Assembly: GCA_017625155.1 (NCBI GenBank)
Contig: JAGALP010000004.1
Location: 124,001-188,000, forward strand
DNA length: 64,000 nucleotides
Reading direction: 5' to 3'
Source: Paludibacteraceae bacterium
GTDB taxonomy: Bacteria > Bacteroidota > Bacteroidia > Bacteroidales > Paludibacteraceae
This document shows, piece by piece, positions 27,640-35,946 of the stretch (position 1 is the first letter of the stretch; every line of letters begins with the position of its first letter). The notes below the pieces were generated by a model. The model saw only the letters and a program-made list of their open reading frames with translations. It was not told the DNA's origin and did not search any database. The position numbers and the translations under genes are program-made.

Positions 27640-29534
27640 ATTCCTTGTGTATCTAATTTCAATAGTTGATATAACTCTTTGGTACTTCCATGTTCCACAA
27701 ACTGGTCATTTACTCCCAAGCGTATAACATGTGGTGTGTAACCATTATCTGCCATAAACTCAAGCACCGCACTACCTAAGCCACCACTGATTACACCATC
27801 CTCTACTGTGATGATTGTAGTAAAGCGTTTGCCTATCTCGTGCAGCAACTGCTCATCCATCGGTTTGAGCCATCGCATATCGTAGTGAGCGACATTCGCC
27901 TTATCACCTAATCGCCTTATCGCCTCAATCACCGTATAACCGATAGCACCAAGAGATAGTACCGCCACTTTTGCTTCCTCATTTTCTCTCAAGCATACCC
28001 CTTTGCCGATAGTCACCTTCGCCTTATCGCCTAATTGCCTCATCGCCTCATCACCTTCATTCGTTCTGCCACGCGGATAGCGGATAGCTATAGGTCCATC
28101 GTAGTCCTTGGCGAGTCGCATCATCTGCTGTAAATCTTCTTTGGTCATAGGCGCACCAATCACCATATTTGGAATAGGTCGCAGGTATGCCAAATCCAAT
28201 AATCCGTGATGCGTAGCACCATCGTTGCCCACGATACCAGCACGGTCAATGCAGAAAATGACATGCAACTTAGGCAACGCTACATCGTGGATGATATTGT
28301 CGTAGGCACGTTGCAAAAAACTAGAGTAGATATTGCAGTAGGGAATCAATCCCGCTTTCGCCATACCTGCGGAGAACGTGACGGCATGTCCTTCGGCTAT
28401 ACCGACATCGAATACGCGATTGGGTAATTCGCGCTGCATGATATTCATGCTACAGCCACTAGGCATAGCAGGTGTAATGCCAACGATGCGTTCGTCCTCT
28501 TTTGCCAGTTGCAGTAGTTGGTTGCCAAAGACTTCTTGCCATAGCTCTTGCTTCTTAGCTTCATCGCCCTTTTGTCTCTCGCCTGTGGCAACATTAAACT
28601 CTCCTGGCGCATGCCATGTTGTCTGATCGTTTTCAGCAGGTTCGTAGCCTTTTCCTTTTTTGGTGATGATGTGCAATACTTTAGGTCCTTCGTAGTCTTT
28701 AATTTCTTTGAATATGCGCACCAAGTTCAGCACGTCGTGTCCGTCTGCTGGACCGAAATAACGCAGATTTAGTCCTTGGAAGATATTGTTGTCCTGTTTG
28801 GTGAGTAATGCTTTGAGATTATTGTTGAAACTTTGTAGGCGCCCTTTATTATCATCATTGATAAGGTGCAGCTTACGTGCTACTTTATATCCCCACCAAC
28901 GCCAGCGATTGTATCGCTCGCTCGTAGTCAAATCTACTAGGTATTGCGTAAAACCACCTTTGAGAGGGTCGATAGCCATATTATTGTCATTGAGTACAAT
29001 CAGCAGATTATTCTTGAGCATAGAGGTATTGTTTAGTCCCTCGAATGCTAATCCGCCTGTCATAGCCCCGTCACCGATGATCGCTACCACTCGTTGCTTC
29101 TCAACTCTACCATCTACAGCTGCTTTGGCGGCAATCTCTTCACCAATGGTAATTCCTAATGCTGCCGAAATACTATTGCTTGTATGACCTGCAATAAACG
29201 CATCATATTCGCTCTCCATAGGAGAGGGGAACGGTGCTAAACCTTTGAACTGTCGGTTGGTATGAAAACGCTCGCGTCTGCCTGTGAGAATTTTATGGGC
29301 ATATGCTTGGTGCCCTACGTCCCATACGAGCTGGTCGTTGGGTGTATCGAATACGTAATGCAGAGCAACCGTCAACTCTACTGTACCAAGCGACGAGCCT
29401 AAGTGACCAGGGTTGTGGCTCAACTGCTGAATAATAAAGTCGCGTACTTCGCTGCACACCTGTGGCAATGCCTCCAATGGCAATGCTTTCAAGTCGTTAG
29501 GGTAGTGAATATTATTCAAATATTTGTACTCCAT
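27606..29534 (-). CDS. dxs: 1-deoxy-D-xylulose-5-phosphate synthase
   Basis: 642 residues. DXS condenses pyruvate and glyceraldehyde-3-phosphate, using thiamine diphosphate, as the first step of the MEP isoprenoid pathway. Seen: LGSSLGTVELTVALHYVF and DVGHQAYAHKILTGR (active-site His), the ThDP motif GDGAMTGGLAFEGLNN near 155-185, the transketolase-like second domain (GIAEGHAVTFSAGMA near 380) and the C-terminal domain. Two stretches, EGDEAMRQLGDKAKV and IRRLGDKANV, are encoded by tandem octamers of CGCCTTAT type and look like insertions relative to usual DXS. It is the first gene of the dxs-trkA-trkH unit, with a good promoter 54 bases or so upstream. Confidence 0.96.
   Translation of the reverse strand: MEYKYLNNIHYPNDLKALPLEALPQVCSEVRDFIIQQLSHNPGHLGSSLGTVELTVALHYVFDTPNDQLVWDVGHQAYAHKILTGRRERFHTNRQFKGLAPFPSPMESEYDAFIAGHTSNSISAALGITIGEEIAAKAAVDGRVEKQRVVAIIGDGAMTGGLAFEGLNNTSMLKNNLLIVLNDNNMAIDPLKGGFTQYLVDLTTSERYNRWRWWGYKVARKLHLINDDNKGRLQSFNNNLKALLTKQDNNIFQGLNLRYFGPADGHDVLNLVRIFKEIKDYEGPKVLHIITKKGKGYEPAENDQTTWHAPGEFNVATGERQKGDEAKKQELWQEVFGNQLLQLAKEDERIVGITPAMPSGCSMNIMQRELPNRVFDVGIAEGHAVTFSAGMAKAGLIPYCNIYSSFLQRAYDNIIHDVALPKLHVIFCIDRAGIVGNDGATHHGLLDLAYLRPIPNMVIGAPMTKEDLQQMMRLAKDYDGPIAIRYPRGRTNEGDEAMRQLGDKAKVTIGKGVCLRENEEAKVAVLSLGAIGYTVIEAIRRLGDKANVAHYDMRWLKPMDEQLLHEIGKRFTTIITVEDGVISGGLGSAVLEFMADNGYTPHVIRLGVNDQFVEHGSTKELYQLLKLDTQGICESLLQALEQ
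27897..27928. repeat. Octamer tandem repeat inside dxs, copy A
   Basis: Four consecutive 8-base units CGCCTTAT, CACCTAAT, CGCCTTAT and CGCCTCAA. They encode, on the minus strand, part of the IRRLGDKANV stretch of DXS. Confidence 0.75.
28020..28059. repeat. Octamer tandem repeat inside dxs, copy B
   Basis: Five 8-base units CGCCTTAT, CGCCTAAT, TGCCTCAT, CGCCTCAT and CACCTTCA. They encode part of the EGDEAMRQLGDKAKV stretch. The word is the same as in copy A, about 90 bases away in the same gene. Confidence 0.8.
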
Positions 29535-29594
29535 CTCTATCGAATCATCATTTTATTTCACAATGCGTACATGTATATGCACACAAAAGGTCTG

Positions 29595-29626
29595 CAAAGT
29601 TACACTTTTTTTCTTATATCTGCAAA
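29595..29626 (-). promoter_or_regulatory. Promoter for dxs-trkA-trkH
   Basis: On the minus strand TTTG (29626-29623), 20 bases, TAACTTTG (29602-29595). It predicts a start near 29588 and a leader of about 54 bases. Confidence 0.75.
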
Positions 29627-29705
29627 TTTTACCCCTATTTTGCTACTTCTATTTTGCAAAATACTCAAAAAAACAGCAAAATAACATATTTTATAGTACT
29701 TTGTA

Positions 29706-29736
29706 TTGCATAGTATTATAAAAGTTATTATCTTTG
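29706..29736 (+). promoter_or_regulatory. Sigma-A-type promoter upstream of the PepSY-like gene
   Basis: TTG at 29706-29708, 20 bases, TATCTTTG at 29729-29736. It lies about 40 bases upstream of a sigma-54-like element for the same gene, so the gene may have two promoters. Confidence 0.65.
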
Positions 29737-29773
29737 CACCGAATTTATGTTCATGCGCTCTTTGATAGGCTTT

Positions 29774-29789
29774 TGGCACACTTTTTGCA
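29774..29789 (+). promoter_or_regulatory. Sigma-54-type promoter, PepSY-like gene
   Basis: TGGCACA-CTTT-TTGCA: GG and GC ten bases apart, matching the -24/-12 consensus TGGCACG-N4-TTGCA at all but one base. A start near 29800 gives a leader of about 43 bases. No activator gene is visible nearby. Confidence 0.6.
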
Positions 29790-29843
29790 AATAATCTTGT
29801 AACGACAAATAAACCAGAATAATAACCTTTAAATTACGTGATT

Positions 29844-30278
29844 ATGAAAAAGATTTTAGCCGTCATGGCAACCATTATGATTTCGCTGACAGCATGTGCT
29901 GATCGTCAGCATGTGATAGCTTACACTGAGTTACCTGCTCAAGCTCAAACATTTCTTCAAAAGCATTTCAACGTAGCAGATGTGGCATATGTTGAGCAAG
30001 AACGAGATGGAATACATCCAGAGTATAAGGTGTATCTCAAGAATGCAACGGAGATAGATTTTGATCATCGAGGCAATCTGCAATCGATTGACTGTCAAGT
30101 TTCTCCAGTTCCTTCGGGAATCATACCTGAGTTGATTACCAATTTTGTTGCTTTGCATCATCCTGACCATTTTATTGTGGAATATACAATAGAATACCGT
30201 CATTTGCAGGTTGAACTCAGCAATGGACTAGAACTTATCTTCGATATGGAAGGACATTTCATACGTGTGGATGACTAA
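29844..30278 (+). CDS. PepSY-like domain lipoprotein
   Basis: About 144 residues from the ATG at 29844; the GTG two codons earlier is less likely. Signal peptide with lipobox SLTAC, then one PepSY-like (DUF2874-type) fold: helix LPAQAQTFLQKHF, strands DVAYVEQE, YKVYL, TEIDFDHRGNLQSIDC and a second half-repeat to the end (VELSNGLELIFDMEGHFIRVDD). Small secreted proteins of this type are common in Bacteroidales and often lie near envelope-stress or two-component genes; the ligand is unknown. It carries both a sigma-A-type and a sigma-54-type promoter. Confidence 0.82.
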   Translation: MKKILAVMATIMISLTACADRQHVIAYTELPAQAQTFLQKHFNVADVAYVEQERDGIHPEYKVYLKNATEIDFDHRGNLQSIDCQVSPVPSGIIPELITNFVALHHPDHFIVEYTIEYRHLQVELSNGLELIFDMEGHFIRVDD

Positions 30279-30347
30279 TGTGCCAATATCTTATGTCATA
30301 GAGCGATGAAGTATGCAATTATTTATAACTATTTAATAATTCAAACA

Positions 30348-30548
30348 ATGAAAAAACTGTATCGTTCTTCCAACCGCATTTTGGCGGGTGTTTGTGGCGG
30401 AATCGCCGAGTATTTTGATGTAGATCCTACTTTGATTCGAGTAGTATTTGCGGTATTAACATTATTTTCTGCGGCATTTCCTGGTTTGCTACTCTACATC
30501 ATCTTGATGATTCTCATTCCAAATTACAATCAGATTGAAAATCAGTAA
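30348..30548 (+). CDS. PspC-domain membrane protein
   Basis: 66 residues from the ATG at 30348, which gives the exact PspC start (KKLYRSSNRILAGVCGGIAEYFDVDPTLIR). One hydrophobic segment with a short hairpin (VVFAVLTLFSAAFPGLLLYIILMILIP) puts it in the inner membrane. In E. coli PspC helps sense membrane stress; in Bacteroidales such small PspC proteins sit with PadR and DUF2807 genes, as here. It starts 69 bases after the PepSY-like gene, and a PadR regulator follows after 13 bases. Confidence 0.9.
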   Translation: MKKLYRSSNRILAGVCGGIAEYFDVDPTLIRVVFAVLTLFSAAFPGLLLYIILMILIPNYNQIENQ

Positions 30549-30561
30549 ATTGTAAGCAAAG

Positions 30562-30882
30562 ATGCTATCCAATCTCAAAAGCCAAATGCGCAAGGGATTA
30601 TTGGAATATTGTATCCTCTCCATTATCCATCAAAGCGAGGCATATGCTTCGGATATCCTTGATACCCTGAAGGAAGCTCAGCTATTGGTAGTGGAGGGGA
30701 CAGTATATCCACTCCTCACCCGCATGAAGAACGAAGGCTTGTTGTCTTATCGTTGGCAAGAGTCCACAGGCGGACCGCCGCGCAAGTATTACACCCTCAC
30801 AGAAGAGGGAAAGCAACTGCTTGCTCAACTTGATGAAGAATGGCACGCTATCTGCCAAGCTATTAACAAAATAACCAAATAA
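30562..30882 (+). CDS. PadR-family transcriptional regulator
   Basis: 106 residues, the short PadR form: winged-helix DNA-binding domain (RKGLLEYCILSIIHQSEAYASDILDTL, VVEGTVYPLLTRMKNEGLLSYRW, GGPPRKYYTLTEEGKQLL) and a brief C-terminal helix for dimer formation. It lies between the PspC and DUF2807 genes with gaps of 13 and 3 bases and probably regulates this set. Effector unknown. Confidence 0.93.
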   Translation: MLSNLKSQMRKGLLEYCILSIIHQSEAYASDILDTLKEAQLLVVEGTVYPLLTRMKNEGLLSYRWQESTGGPPRKYYTLTEEGKQLLAQLDEEWHAICQAINKITK

Positions 30883-30885
30883 ATT

Positions 30886-32289
30886 ATGAAAGAAACCCGT
30901 ACAATCAACCTCAATGGTTTAGTATATCACATCGACTACGATGCTTATCAACTTTTGCGTGATTATCTTCACGATATTGAACTACGTCTTCCTCAGGACG
31001 ACCGTCAGGAAGTAATGACTGATATTGAAGCACGCATTGCCGAATTGCTACAAAAAGCACTCTTTGCAAAGAACGTGCAAGTAGTTAATGTTCAGATGGT
31101 TCAGTCTGTCAAAGAGCAAATTGGTGCACCTTCTGAGTTTGGTCCTAACCGCCGCCCTAAAGTCAAAGTAGATAAGTCGCAAAATAGTGGTTGTGGTCGT
31201 GTGTTTAGCATTGTCCTCAACGTCATATTGGCTATCTTGGCTTTGCCGATGATTTTCGTGGGGCTTGCTATCCTTTTCGCCATCGTACTTTCGCTCTTTG
31301 GTGTTGCAGTGGCTGGGACGACTAGTTTGGCATCCATCATGCCTATTTTCCCTGTCTTTGCCGAACTTTTAGTGGATGGTGGAGCGGTGATGATTCCGCT
31401 TTTGATGGTTGCACTTATCCTGATTATTGCACTACCAATTGTGATGTTAGTGCACACCATAGTCACATACATGCGCACGCGACGCGGACCAAAGGCACGC
31501 TTTTGGTGGATTACTATTCTCTTCTGGCTTGCATCTATCATTTTCTGGGGAGTATCACTCGTGCGTTTATATCAATCCTATGACATGGCTCCTGAGATTC
31601 TAAAAACCATGGTATGGGACGGATTAGATGTAGATGATCAAGAAGGTACTCTCGCTTCCGAACTTCAATTGGAACCTTACCATAGTGTAGAATTGCGAGG
31701 TGCTGCTAAATTGTACCTGAATAATGGCACACAGCAATCTACCATACTGACTACCAATCAAATAAACTCCTTGGTATATGAAGGCGTCATAAAAGCTGAA
31801 GTGCGAGATAGTGTACTCTATATCGAGACATCTAACCAAATCCCTGTAGATGATGTGATGATAGATTTTTCCATTACTTCTCCCTATTTGCGAAAACTAA
31901 CGGTCTATGGCGCAAGCAAGATAGAAACCGCAGACAATCAAGTGCTTTCGCAGCCAAACTTCGCGCTTGACCTCAATGGTGCAGCAGAAGCAGACCTACA
32001 TCTGAATGTACAAACATTGGTTATAGATGCCAAAGGGGCAAGCAAATTAGATTTAGAGGGTACGGCTGATACTGTGAATATCACCATTGCGGGCGCGGGC
32101 GAAGTGGAAGCCGAAGATTTGTTCACGCAAGTGATGCACATCAACTGTGCGGGTGCCAGCAAGGCGGAGGTCAATGTCGCACGCGAATTATGGGCGCAAG
32201 CTGCGGGGGCGAGCCATATCACCTACAAAGGCACACCACGTATCAAGCAGAGTATGGCAGTTGGAGGTAGTGTCATTCGTAAGGACTAA
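30886..32289 (+). CDS. Membrane protein with C-terminal DUF2807 (GIN) beta-helix domain
   Basis: 467 residues. The N-terminal part (residues 1-95) is cytoplasmic and resembles the PspC-neighbour module (YHIDYDAYQLLRDYLHDIE, QEVMTDIEARIAELL). Three to four hydrophobic segments follow (about 105-235). The C-terminal half (from about 265) is a right-handed repeat domain with the recurring G-A-[AS]-K or G-A-G-E turns (ELRGAAKLYL, VYGASKIE, LNGAAEADL, AKGASKLDL, AGAGEVEAE, CAGASKAEV, AAGASHITY), the DUF2807 or putative auto-transporter adhesin head GIN domain. Function is unknown; the operon suggests envelope-stress sensing or response. Confidence 0.88.
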   Translation: MKETRTINLNGLVYHIDYDAYQLLRDYLHDIELRLPQDDRQEVMTDIEARIAELLQKALFAKNVQVVNVQMVQSVKEQIGAPSEFGPNRRPKVKVDKSQNSGCGRVFSIVLNVILAILALPMIFVGLAILFAIVLSLFGVAVAGTTSLASIMPIFPVFAELLVDGGAVMIPLLMVALILIIALPIVMLVHTIVTYMRTRRGPKARFWWITILFWLASIIFWGVSLVRLYQSYDMAPEILKTMVWDGLDVDDQEGTLASELQLEPYHSVELRGAAKLYLNNGTQQSTILTTNQINSLVYEGVIKAEVRDSVLYIETSNQIPVDDVMIDFSITSPYLRKLTVYGASKIETADNQVLSQPNFALDLNGAAEADLHLNVQTLVIDAKGASKLDLEGTADTVNITIAGAGEVEAEDLFTQVMHINCAGASKAEVNVARELWAQAAGASHITYKGTPRIKQSMAVGGSVIRKD

Positions 32290-32321
32290 CACTTTGCTTT
32301 TCCTTGTCAATCCCTTTTCAA

Positions 32322-32376
32322 TTACGTACCATATACGTAGGATATACGTACCATATACGTAAGATATACGTAGGAT
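32322..32376. repeat. 11-bp tandem repeat, five units
   Basis: Five head-to-tail units ATACGTAnnAT, each exactly 11 bases (first unit begins TT instead of AT). The variable pair runs CC, GG, CC, AG, GG. The core TACGTA is itself a palindrome. The array lies in the gap between convergent genes, before their terminator. Confidence 0.9.
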
Positions 32377-32458
32377 AATGCGGTTAATAACCTAAGAACA
32401 CCGAATCTGATTCGAGCCTCCCATAGGCTACCACGACAAAAATTAAAGGCATAAAACA

Positions 32459-32494
32459 AACCCTCTCACCTATATTCAGGTAAGAGGGTTTTCT
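32459..32494. terminator. Bidirectional terminator between DUF2807 gene and ettA
   Basis: AACCCTCTcACCT-loop-AGGTaAGAGGGTT with T-rich flank on the plus strand and A-rich flank for the minus strand. It suits the convergent genes on both sides. Confidence 0.8.
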
Positions 32495-32514
32495 CTATTA
32501 TCGTGTATTACATA

Positions 32515-34188
32515 TCACTCTAACTTGCGATAGCGAATACGCTTAGGCTCAGTAGCATCATCGCCAAGGCGCATTTTCTTGTTTGCCTCATACTCCGAAT
32601 AACTACCTTCAAACCAAAATACCTTGCTATCTCCTTCAAAAGCAAGGATATGCGTACAAATACGGTCGAGGAACCAACGGTCGTGCGAGATGACTACCGC
32701 ACAACCAGCAAAGTTCTCCAGACCTTCTTCTAGTGCACGCAAGGTGTTCACGTCAATATCATTGGTTGGCTCATCAAGCAGCAATACATTGGCTTCGGAC
32801 TTCAATGTCAATGCCAAGTGCAAGCGGTTACGTTCACCACCAGAGAGCACACCGCATTTCTTCTCTTGGTCAGCACCTGTGAAGTTGAAACGGCTCAGAT
32901 ATGCACGTGCATTCACTTCGCGGCCACCTACGCGGATATATTCCGTACCCTCAGAGATGGTCTCAAAGACGCTCTTGTTAGGGTCTATATTCGAATGCAC
33001 TTGATCCACATAACCCACGCGCACAGTCTCGCCCACGGCAAAAGTACCTTTATCGGCTTGCTCCATACCCATAATCATGCGGAAGAGTGTTGTTTTACCC
33101 GCACCGTTAGGGCCGATAATACCTACGATACCATTAGGTGGAAGCATAAACTCCAAATCCTCGAACAGCAATTTCTCGCCAAAGGCCTTACTTACGCCCT
33201 CAGCATTGATAACTTTGTTACCCAAACGTGGTCCATTAGGAATGAATATCTCCAACTTCTCCTCACGTTCTTTCTGCTCTTCGTTCAACATCCTATCGTA
33301 TGCAGCCAAACGGGCTTTACCTTTGGCTTGACGTGCTTTTGGTGCCATGCGTACCCATTCCAACTCGCGCTCCAATGTCTTGCGACGCTTGCTGGCTTGT
33401 TTCTCCTCCATTGCCATACGAGCGGTCTTTTGCTCTAACCAAGAAGAGTAGTTGCCCTTCCATGGAATACCTTCACCACGGTCCAATTCAAGAATCCAAC
33501 CTGCTACATTATCGAGGAAGTAACGGTCGTGGGTGATACAGATCACTGTACCTGCGTATTGGTGCAGGTGTTGCTCCAACCAGTCGATTGATTCCGCGTC
33601 AAGGTGGTTAGTGGGCTCATCCAGCAGCAGGATATCAGGTTGTTGAAGTAGCAAACGACATAGTGCTACACGACGGCGCTCACCTCCCGACAGATGCTTC
33701 ACTTGTGCATCGTCAGCAGGGCAACGCAATGCGTCCATAGCGCGGTCAAGACGTGTGTCTATGTTCCATGCATCCACGCTGTCGAGCTTGTCTTGCAGCT
33801 CTGCTTGGCGAGCAAGTAGTTTATCAAAATCAGCATCTGGCTCGGCGAATGCCATATTGATAGCATCGTATTCGGCGAGCATATCCATGATGGGTTGTAC
33901 ACCTTCTTGCACGCATTCGCGTACGGTCTTCTCTGGGTCCAATTGTGGGTCTTGCTCCAGATAGCCTACGCTGTAGCCAGGAGAGAATACCACCTCACCT
34001 TCGTAATTCTTTTCAATACCTGCAATAATCTTGAGTAGGGTAGATTTACCCGCACCATTGAGACCAATGATACCAATTTTTGCTCCGTAGAAGAAGCTAA
34101 GGTAGATGTTGTTAAGTACTTTTTTTTGTGGGGAGAAACTCTTGCTCACACCCACCATCGAGAAAATAATTTTCTTATCGTCTGCCAT
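32515..34188 (-). CDS. ettA: Energy-dependent translational throttle protein EttA (ABC-F)
   Basis: 557 residues, the EttA length. Two ABC ATPase domains: Walker A GLNGAGKS (near 42) and GPNGAGKT (near 352), signatures LSGGERRRVALCRLL (near 170) and LSGGERNRLHLAL (near 460), Walker B LLLDEPTN in both. The linker has the charged ABC-F P-site arm (LERELEWVRMAPKARQAKGKARL). There are no membrane segments, as expected for ribosome-bound ABC-F proteins. In E. coli EttA gates the first elongation cycle according to ATP/ADP. The gene is monocistronic with its own promoter and shares the control region with gdhA. Confidence 0.96.
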   Translation of the reverse strand: MADDKKIIFSMVGVSKSFSPQKKVLNNIYLSFFYGAKIGIIGLNGAGKSTLLKIIAGIEKNYEGEVVFSPGYSVGYLEQDPQLDPEKTVRECVQEGVQPIMDMLAEYDAINMAFAEPDADFDKLLARQAELQDKLDSVDAWNIDTRLDRAMDALRCPADDAQVKHLSGGERRRVALCRLLLQQPDILLLDEPTNHLDAESIDWLEQHLHQYAGTVICITHDRYFLDNVAGWILELDRGEGIPWKGNYSSWLEQKTARMAMEEKQASKRRKTLERELEWVRMAPKARQAKGKARLAAYDRMLNEEQKEREEKLEIFIPNGPRLGNKVINAEGVSKAFGEKLLFEDLEFMLPPNGIVGIIGPNGAGKTTLFRMIMGMEQADKGTFAVGETVRVGYVDQVHSNIDPNKSVFETISEGTEYIRVGGREVNARAYLSRFNFTGADQEKKCGVLSGGERNRLHLALTLKSEANVLLLDEPTNDIDVNTLRALEEGLENFAGCAVVISHDRWFLDRICTHILAFEGDSKVFWFEGSYSEYEANKKMRLGDDATEPKRIRYRKLE

Positions 34189-34267
34189 ATCTTATATGTT
34201 TTGTTTCAAGAATGTGAATAGTTCCAAAGTTTGAATGATTTTTCTTTCCTTCTACAATTTCAAGGTG

Positions 34268-34298
34268 CAAAGGTACTAAAAAAAAAGTATATATGCAA
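34268..34298 (-). promoter_or_regulatory. Promoter for ettA
   Basis: On the minus strand TTG (34298-34296), 20 bases, TACCTTTG (34275-34268). It lies 80 bases before the start codon. Confidence 0.75.
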
Positions 34299-34336
34299 GA
34301 AAGATTCATTTGAATATAAATTTTCATTTCATTTTC

Positions 34337-34367
34337 TTGCAAGTGTATTATTTTTTTTGTACCTTTG
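34337..34367 (+). promoter_or_regulatory. Promoter for gdhA
   Basis: TTG at 34337-34339, 20 bases, TACCTTTG at 34360-34367. The start codon is at 34441; this excludes the upstream in-frame starts from 34231. The leader carries a GACTCTCAACACTCG word like that in rimO. Confidence 0.78.
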
Positions 34368-34440
34368 CACCCGCTATCCGATATTGGATACCCGACTCTC
34401 AACACTCGAAACAACCAATAAAACTATAAATATTACTACA

Positions 34441-35784
34441 ATGAAAGTAACGGACATCATGCAGCACCTTGCTGCAAAGCATCCAGGCGAGGCAGAGTAT
34501 CTGCAAGCCGTAGAAGAAGTCCTTGTATCAATCGAGGAAGTGTACAACCAACATCCTGAGTACGAGAAAGCCAAGATTGTCGAGCGTATGGTCGAACCAG
34601 ACCGTATTTTCACTTTCCGCGTAACATGGGTGGACGACCAAGGTCAGGTGCAAACCAACCTCGGTTATCGTGTGCAATTCAACTCCGCTATTGGTCCATA
34701 CAAAGGCGGATTGCGTTTCCATAAAGCGGTTAACCCATCCATGCTCAAGTTCTTGGGCTTTGAGCAAACATTCAAGAACGCGCTGACTACCCTGCCTATG
34801 GGTGGCGCAAAAGGTGGTTCTGACTTCGACCCAGTGGGCAAGTCTGATGCCGAGATCATGCGCTTCTGCCAAGCTTTCATGCTCGAACTCTGGCACAATA
34901 TCGGCGTAGATACTGACGTTCCTGCGGGTGATGTGGGCGTAGGCGGTCGCGAGATTGGTTTCCTCAATGGTATGTACCAAAAGTTGGCTCGCCAATACCA
35001 CACTGGCGTGCTCACAGGCAAGGGTATGACATGGGGCGGCTCTATCCTCCGTCCAGAGGCAACCGGCTATGGTGCACTCTATTTCACCGAGCATCTCCTC
35101 CACGAGGCAGGCAAGTCTATCGAGGGTAAGACTGTTGCTATCTCTGGCTTCGGCAACGTGGCTTGGGGTGCTGCACAAAAGGCAACCGAACTGGGTGCTA
35201 AGGTAGTGGCTATCTCTGGTCCTGACGGCGTATGCGCTATCCCAGAGGGTATCACAGCGGAGATGATTGATTATATGCTTGTTATGCGTTCAAGCAACCG
35301 CAACAAGGTGCAAGACATGGCGGATAAGTTCCCTGAGAAGGCGCACTTCACCGCAGGCAAGAAGGCATGGTCTGTTCCTTGCGATATTGCTCTGCCATGT
35401 GCTTTCCAAAACGAGCTCAGCGAGGACGATGCTAAGGAACTCAAAGCCAACGGCTGCTGGTGCTGCTGCGAGGTTAGTAACATGGGTTGCCAACCGGGTG
35501 CTATCCACTATTTCCAACACAATGGCGTACTCTTTGCTCCTGGTAAGGCAGTGAACGCAGGTGGTGTAGCTACTTCTGGCCTCGAGATGACACAAAACTG
35601 CGAGCACCTCAGCTGGACAGCACAAGAGGTGGACAGCCGTCTGCACCATATCATGGAGTCCATCCACGAGCAATGTGTGAAGTTCGGTCGCCAAGCCGAT
35701 GGCTCTATTGACTATGTGAAGGGTGCGAACATCGCTGGCTTCATGAAGGTGGCACAAGCCATGCTCGAGCAAGGAATTGTATAA
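34441..35784 (+). CDS. gdhA: NADP-type glutamate dehydrogenase
   Basis: 447 residues from the ATG at 34441; earlier in-frame codons lie in the promoter. Hexameric-type GDH, making glutamate from 2-oxoglutarate and ammonia. Seen: substrate-binding K in GPYKGGLRFH, LPMGGAKGGSDFDP (catalytic Lys), PAGDVGVGGREIG, and the Rossmann turn SGFGNVAWGAAQKA (near 240). Length and the GGSDFDP motif fit the anabolic NADP(H) class, but cofactor choice is inferred. It is followed by a long hairpin-rich repeat array and then kbl-tdh, so amino-acid genes cluster here. Confidence 0.96.
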   Translation: MKVTDIMQHLAAKHPGEAEYLQAVEEVLVSIEEVYNQHPEYEKAKIVERMVEPDRIFTFRVTWVDDQGQVQTNLGYRVQFNSAIGPYKGGLRFHKAVNPSMLKFLGFEQTFKNALTTLPMGGAKGGSDFDPVGKSDAEIMRFCQAFMLELWHNIGVDTDVPAGDVGVGGREIGFLNGMYQKLARQYHTGVLTGKGMTWGGSILRPEATGYGALYFTEHLLHEAGKSIEGKTVAISGFGNVAWGAAQKATELGAKVVAISGPDGVCAIPEGITAEMIDYMLVMRSSNRNKVQDMADKFPEKAHFTAGKKAWSVPCDIALPCAFQNELSEDDAKELKANGCWCCCEVSNMGCQPGAIHYFQHNGVLFAPGKAVNAGGVATSGLEMTQNCEHLSWTAQEVDSRLHHIMESIHEQCVKFGRQADGSIDYVKGANIAGFMKVAQAMLEQGIV

Positions 35785-35940
35785 GCGACAGAGTCGCGTT
35801 GTGTGCTTCGCGTTGTATGCTTCGCGTTGTATGCTTCGCGTTATCTTCGTTGTTAACGTTTACATGTAACATCAAAGATATATAACGCCCGTAGGGTATG
35901 TAACGTGCCTATGGCACATATAACGTGAGTAAAACGAACA
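35785..35940. repeat. Hairpin-word array between gdhA and kbl
   Basis: The left half repeats CGTTGTATGCTTCG units; the right half repeats their near-complement ATATAACG, separated by small palindromes (CCC-GTA-GGG, TGCC-TAT-GGCA). The centre is GTTAAC, so the whole array is a long imperfect inverted repeat. It ends with AACGTGAGTaAAACGAAC directly before kbl. The same plan and the same ending precede the FKBP gene at 55.8 kb. Confidence 0.8.
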
Positions 35941-35946
35941 AAGAAT

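Noticed and set aside
34231..34440. N-terminal extension of gdhA by 70 residues
   Set aside because: The consensus promoter at 34337-34367 lies inside it, and the extension is low-complexity. The ATG at 34441 gives the usual GDH start.
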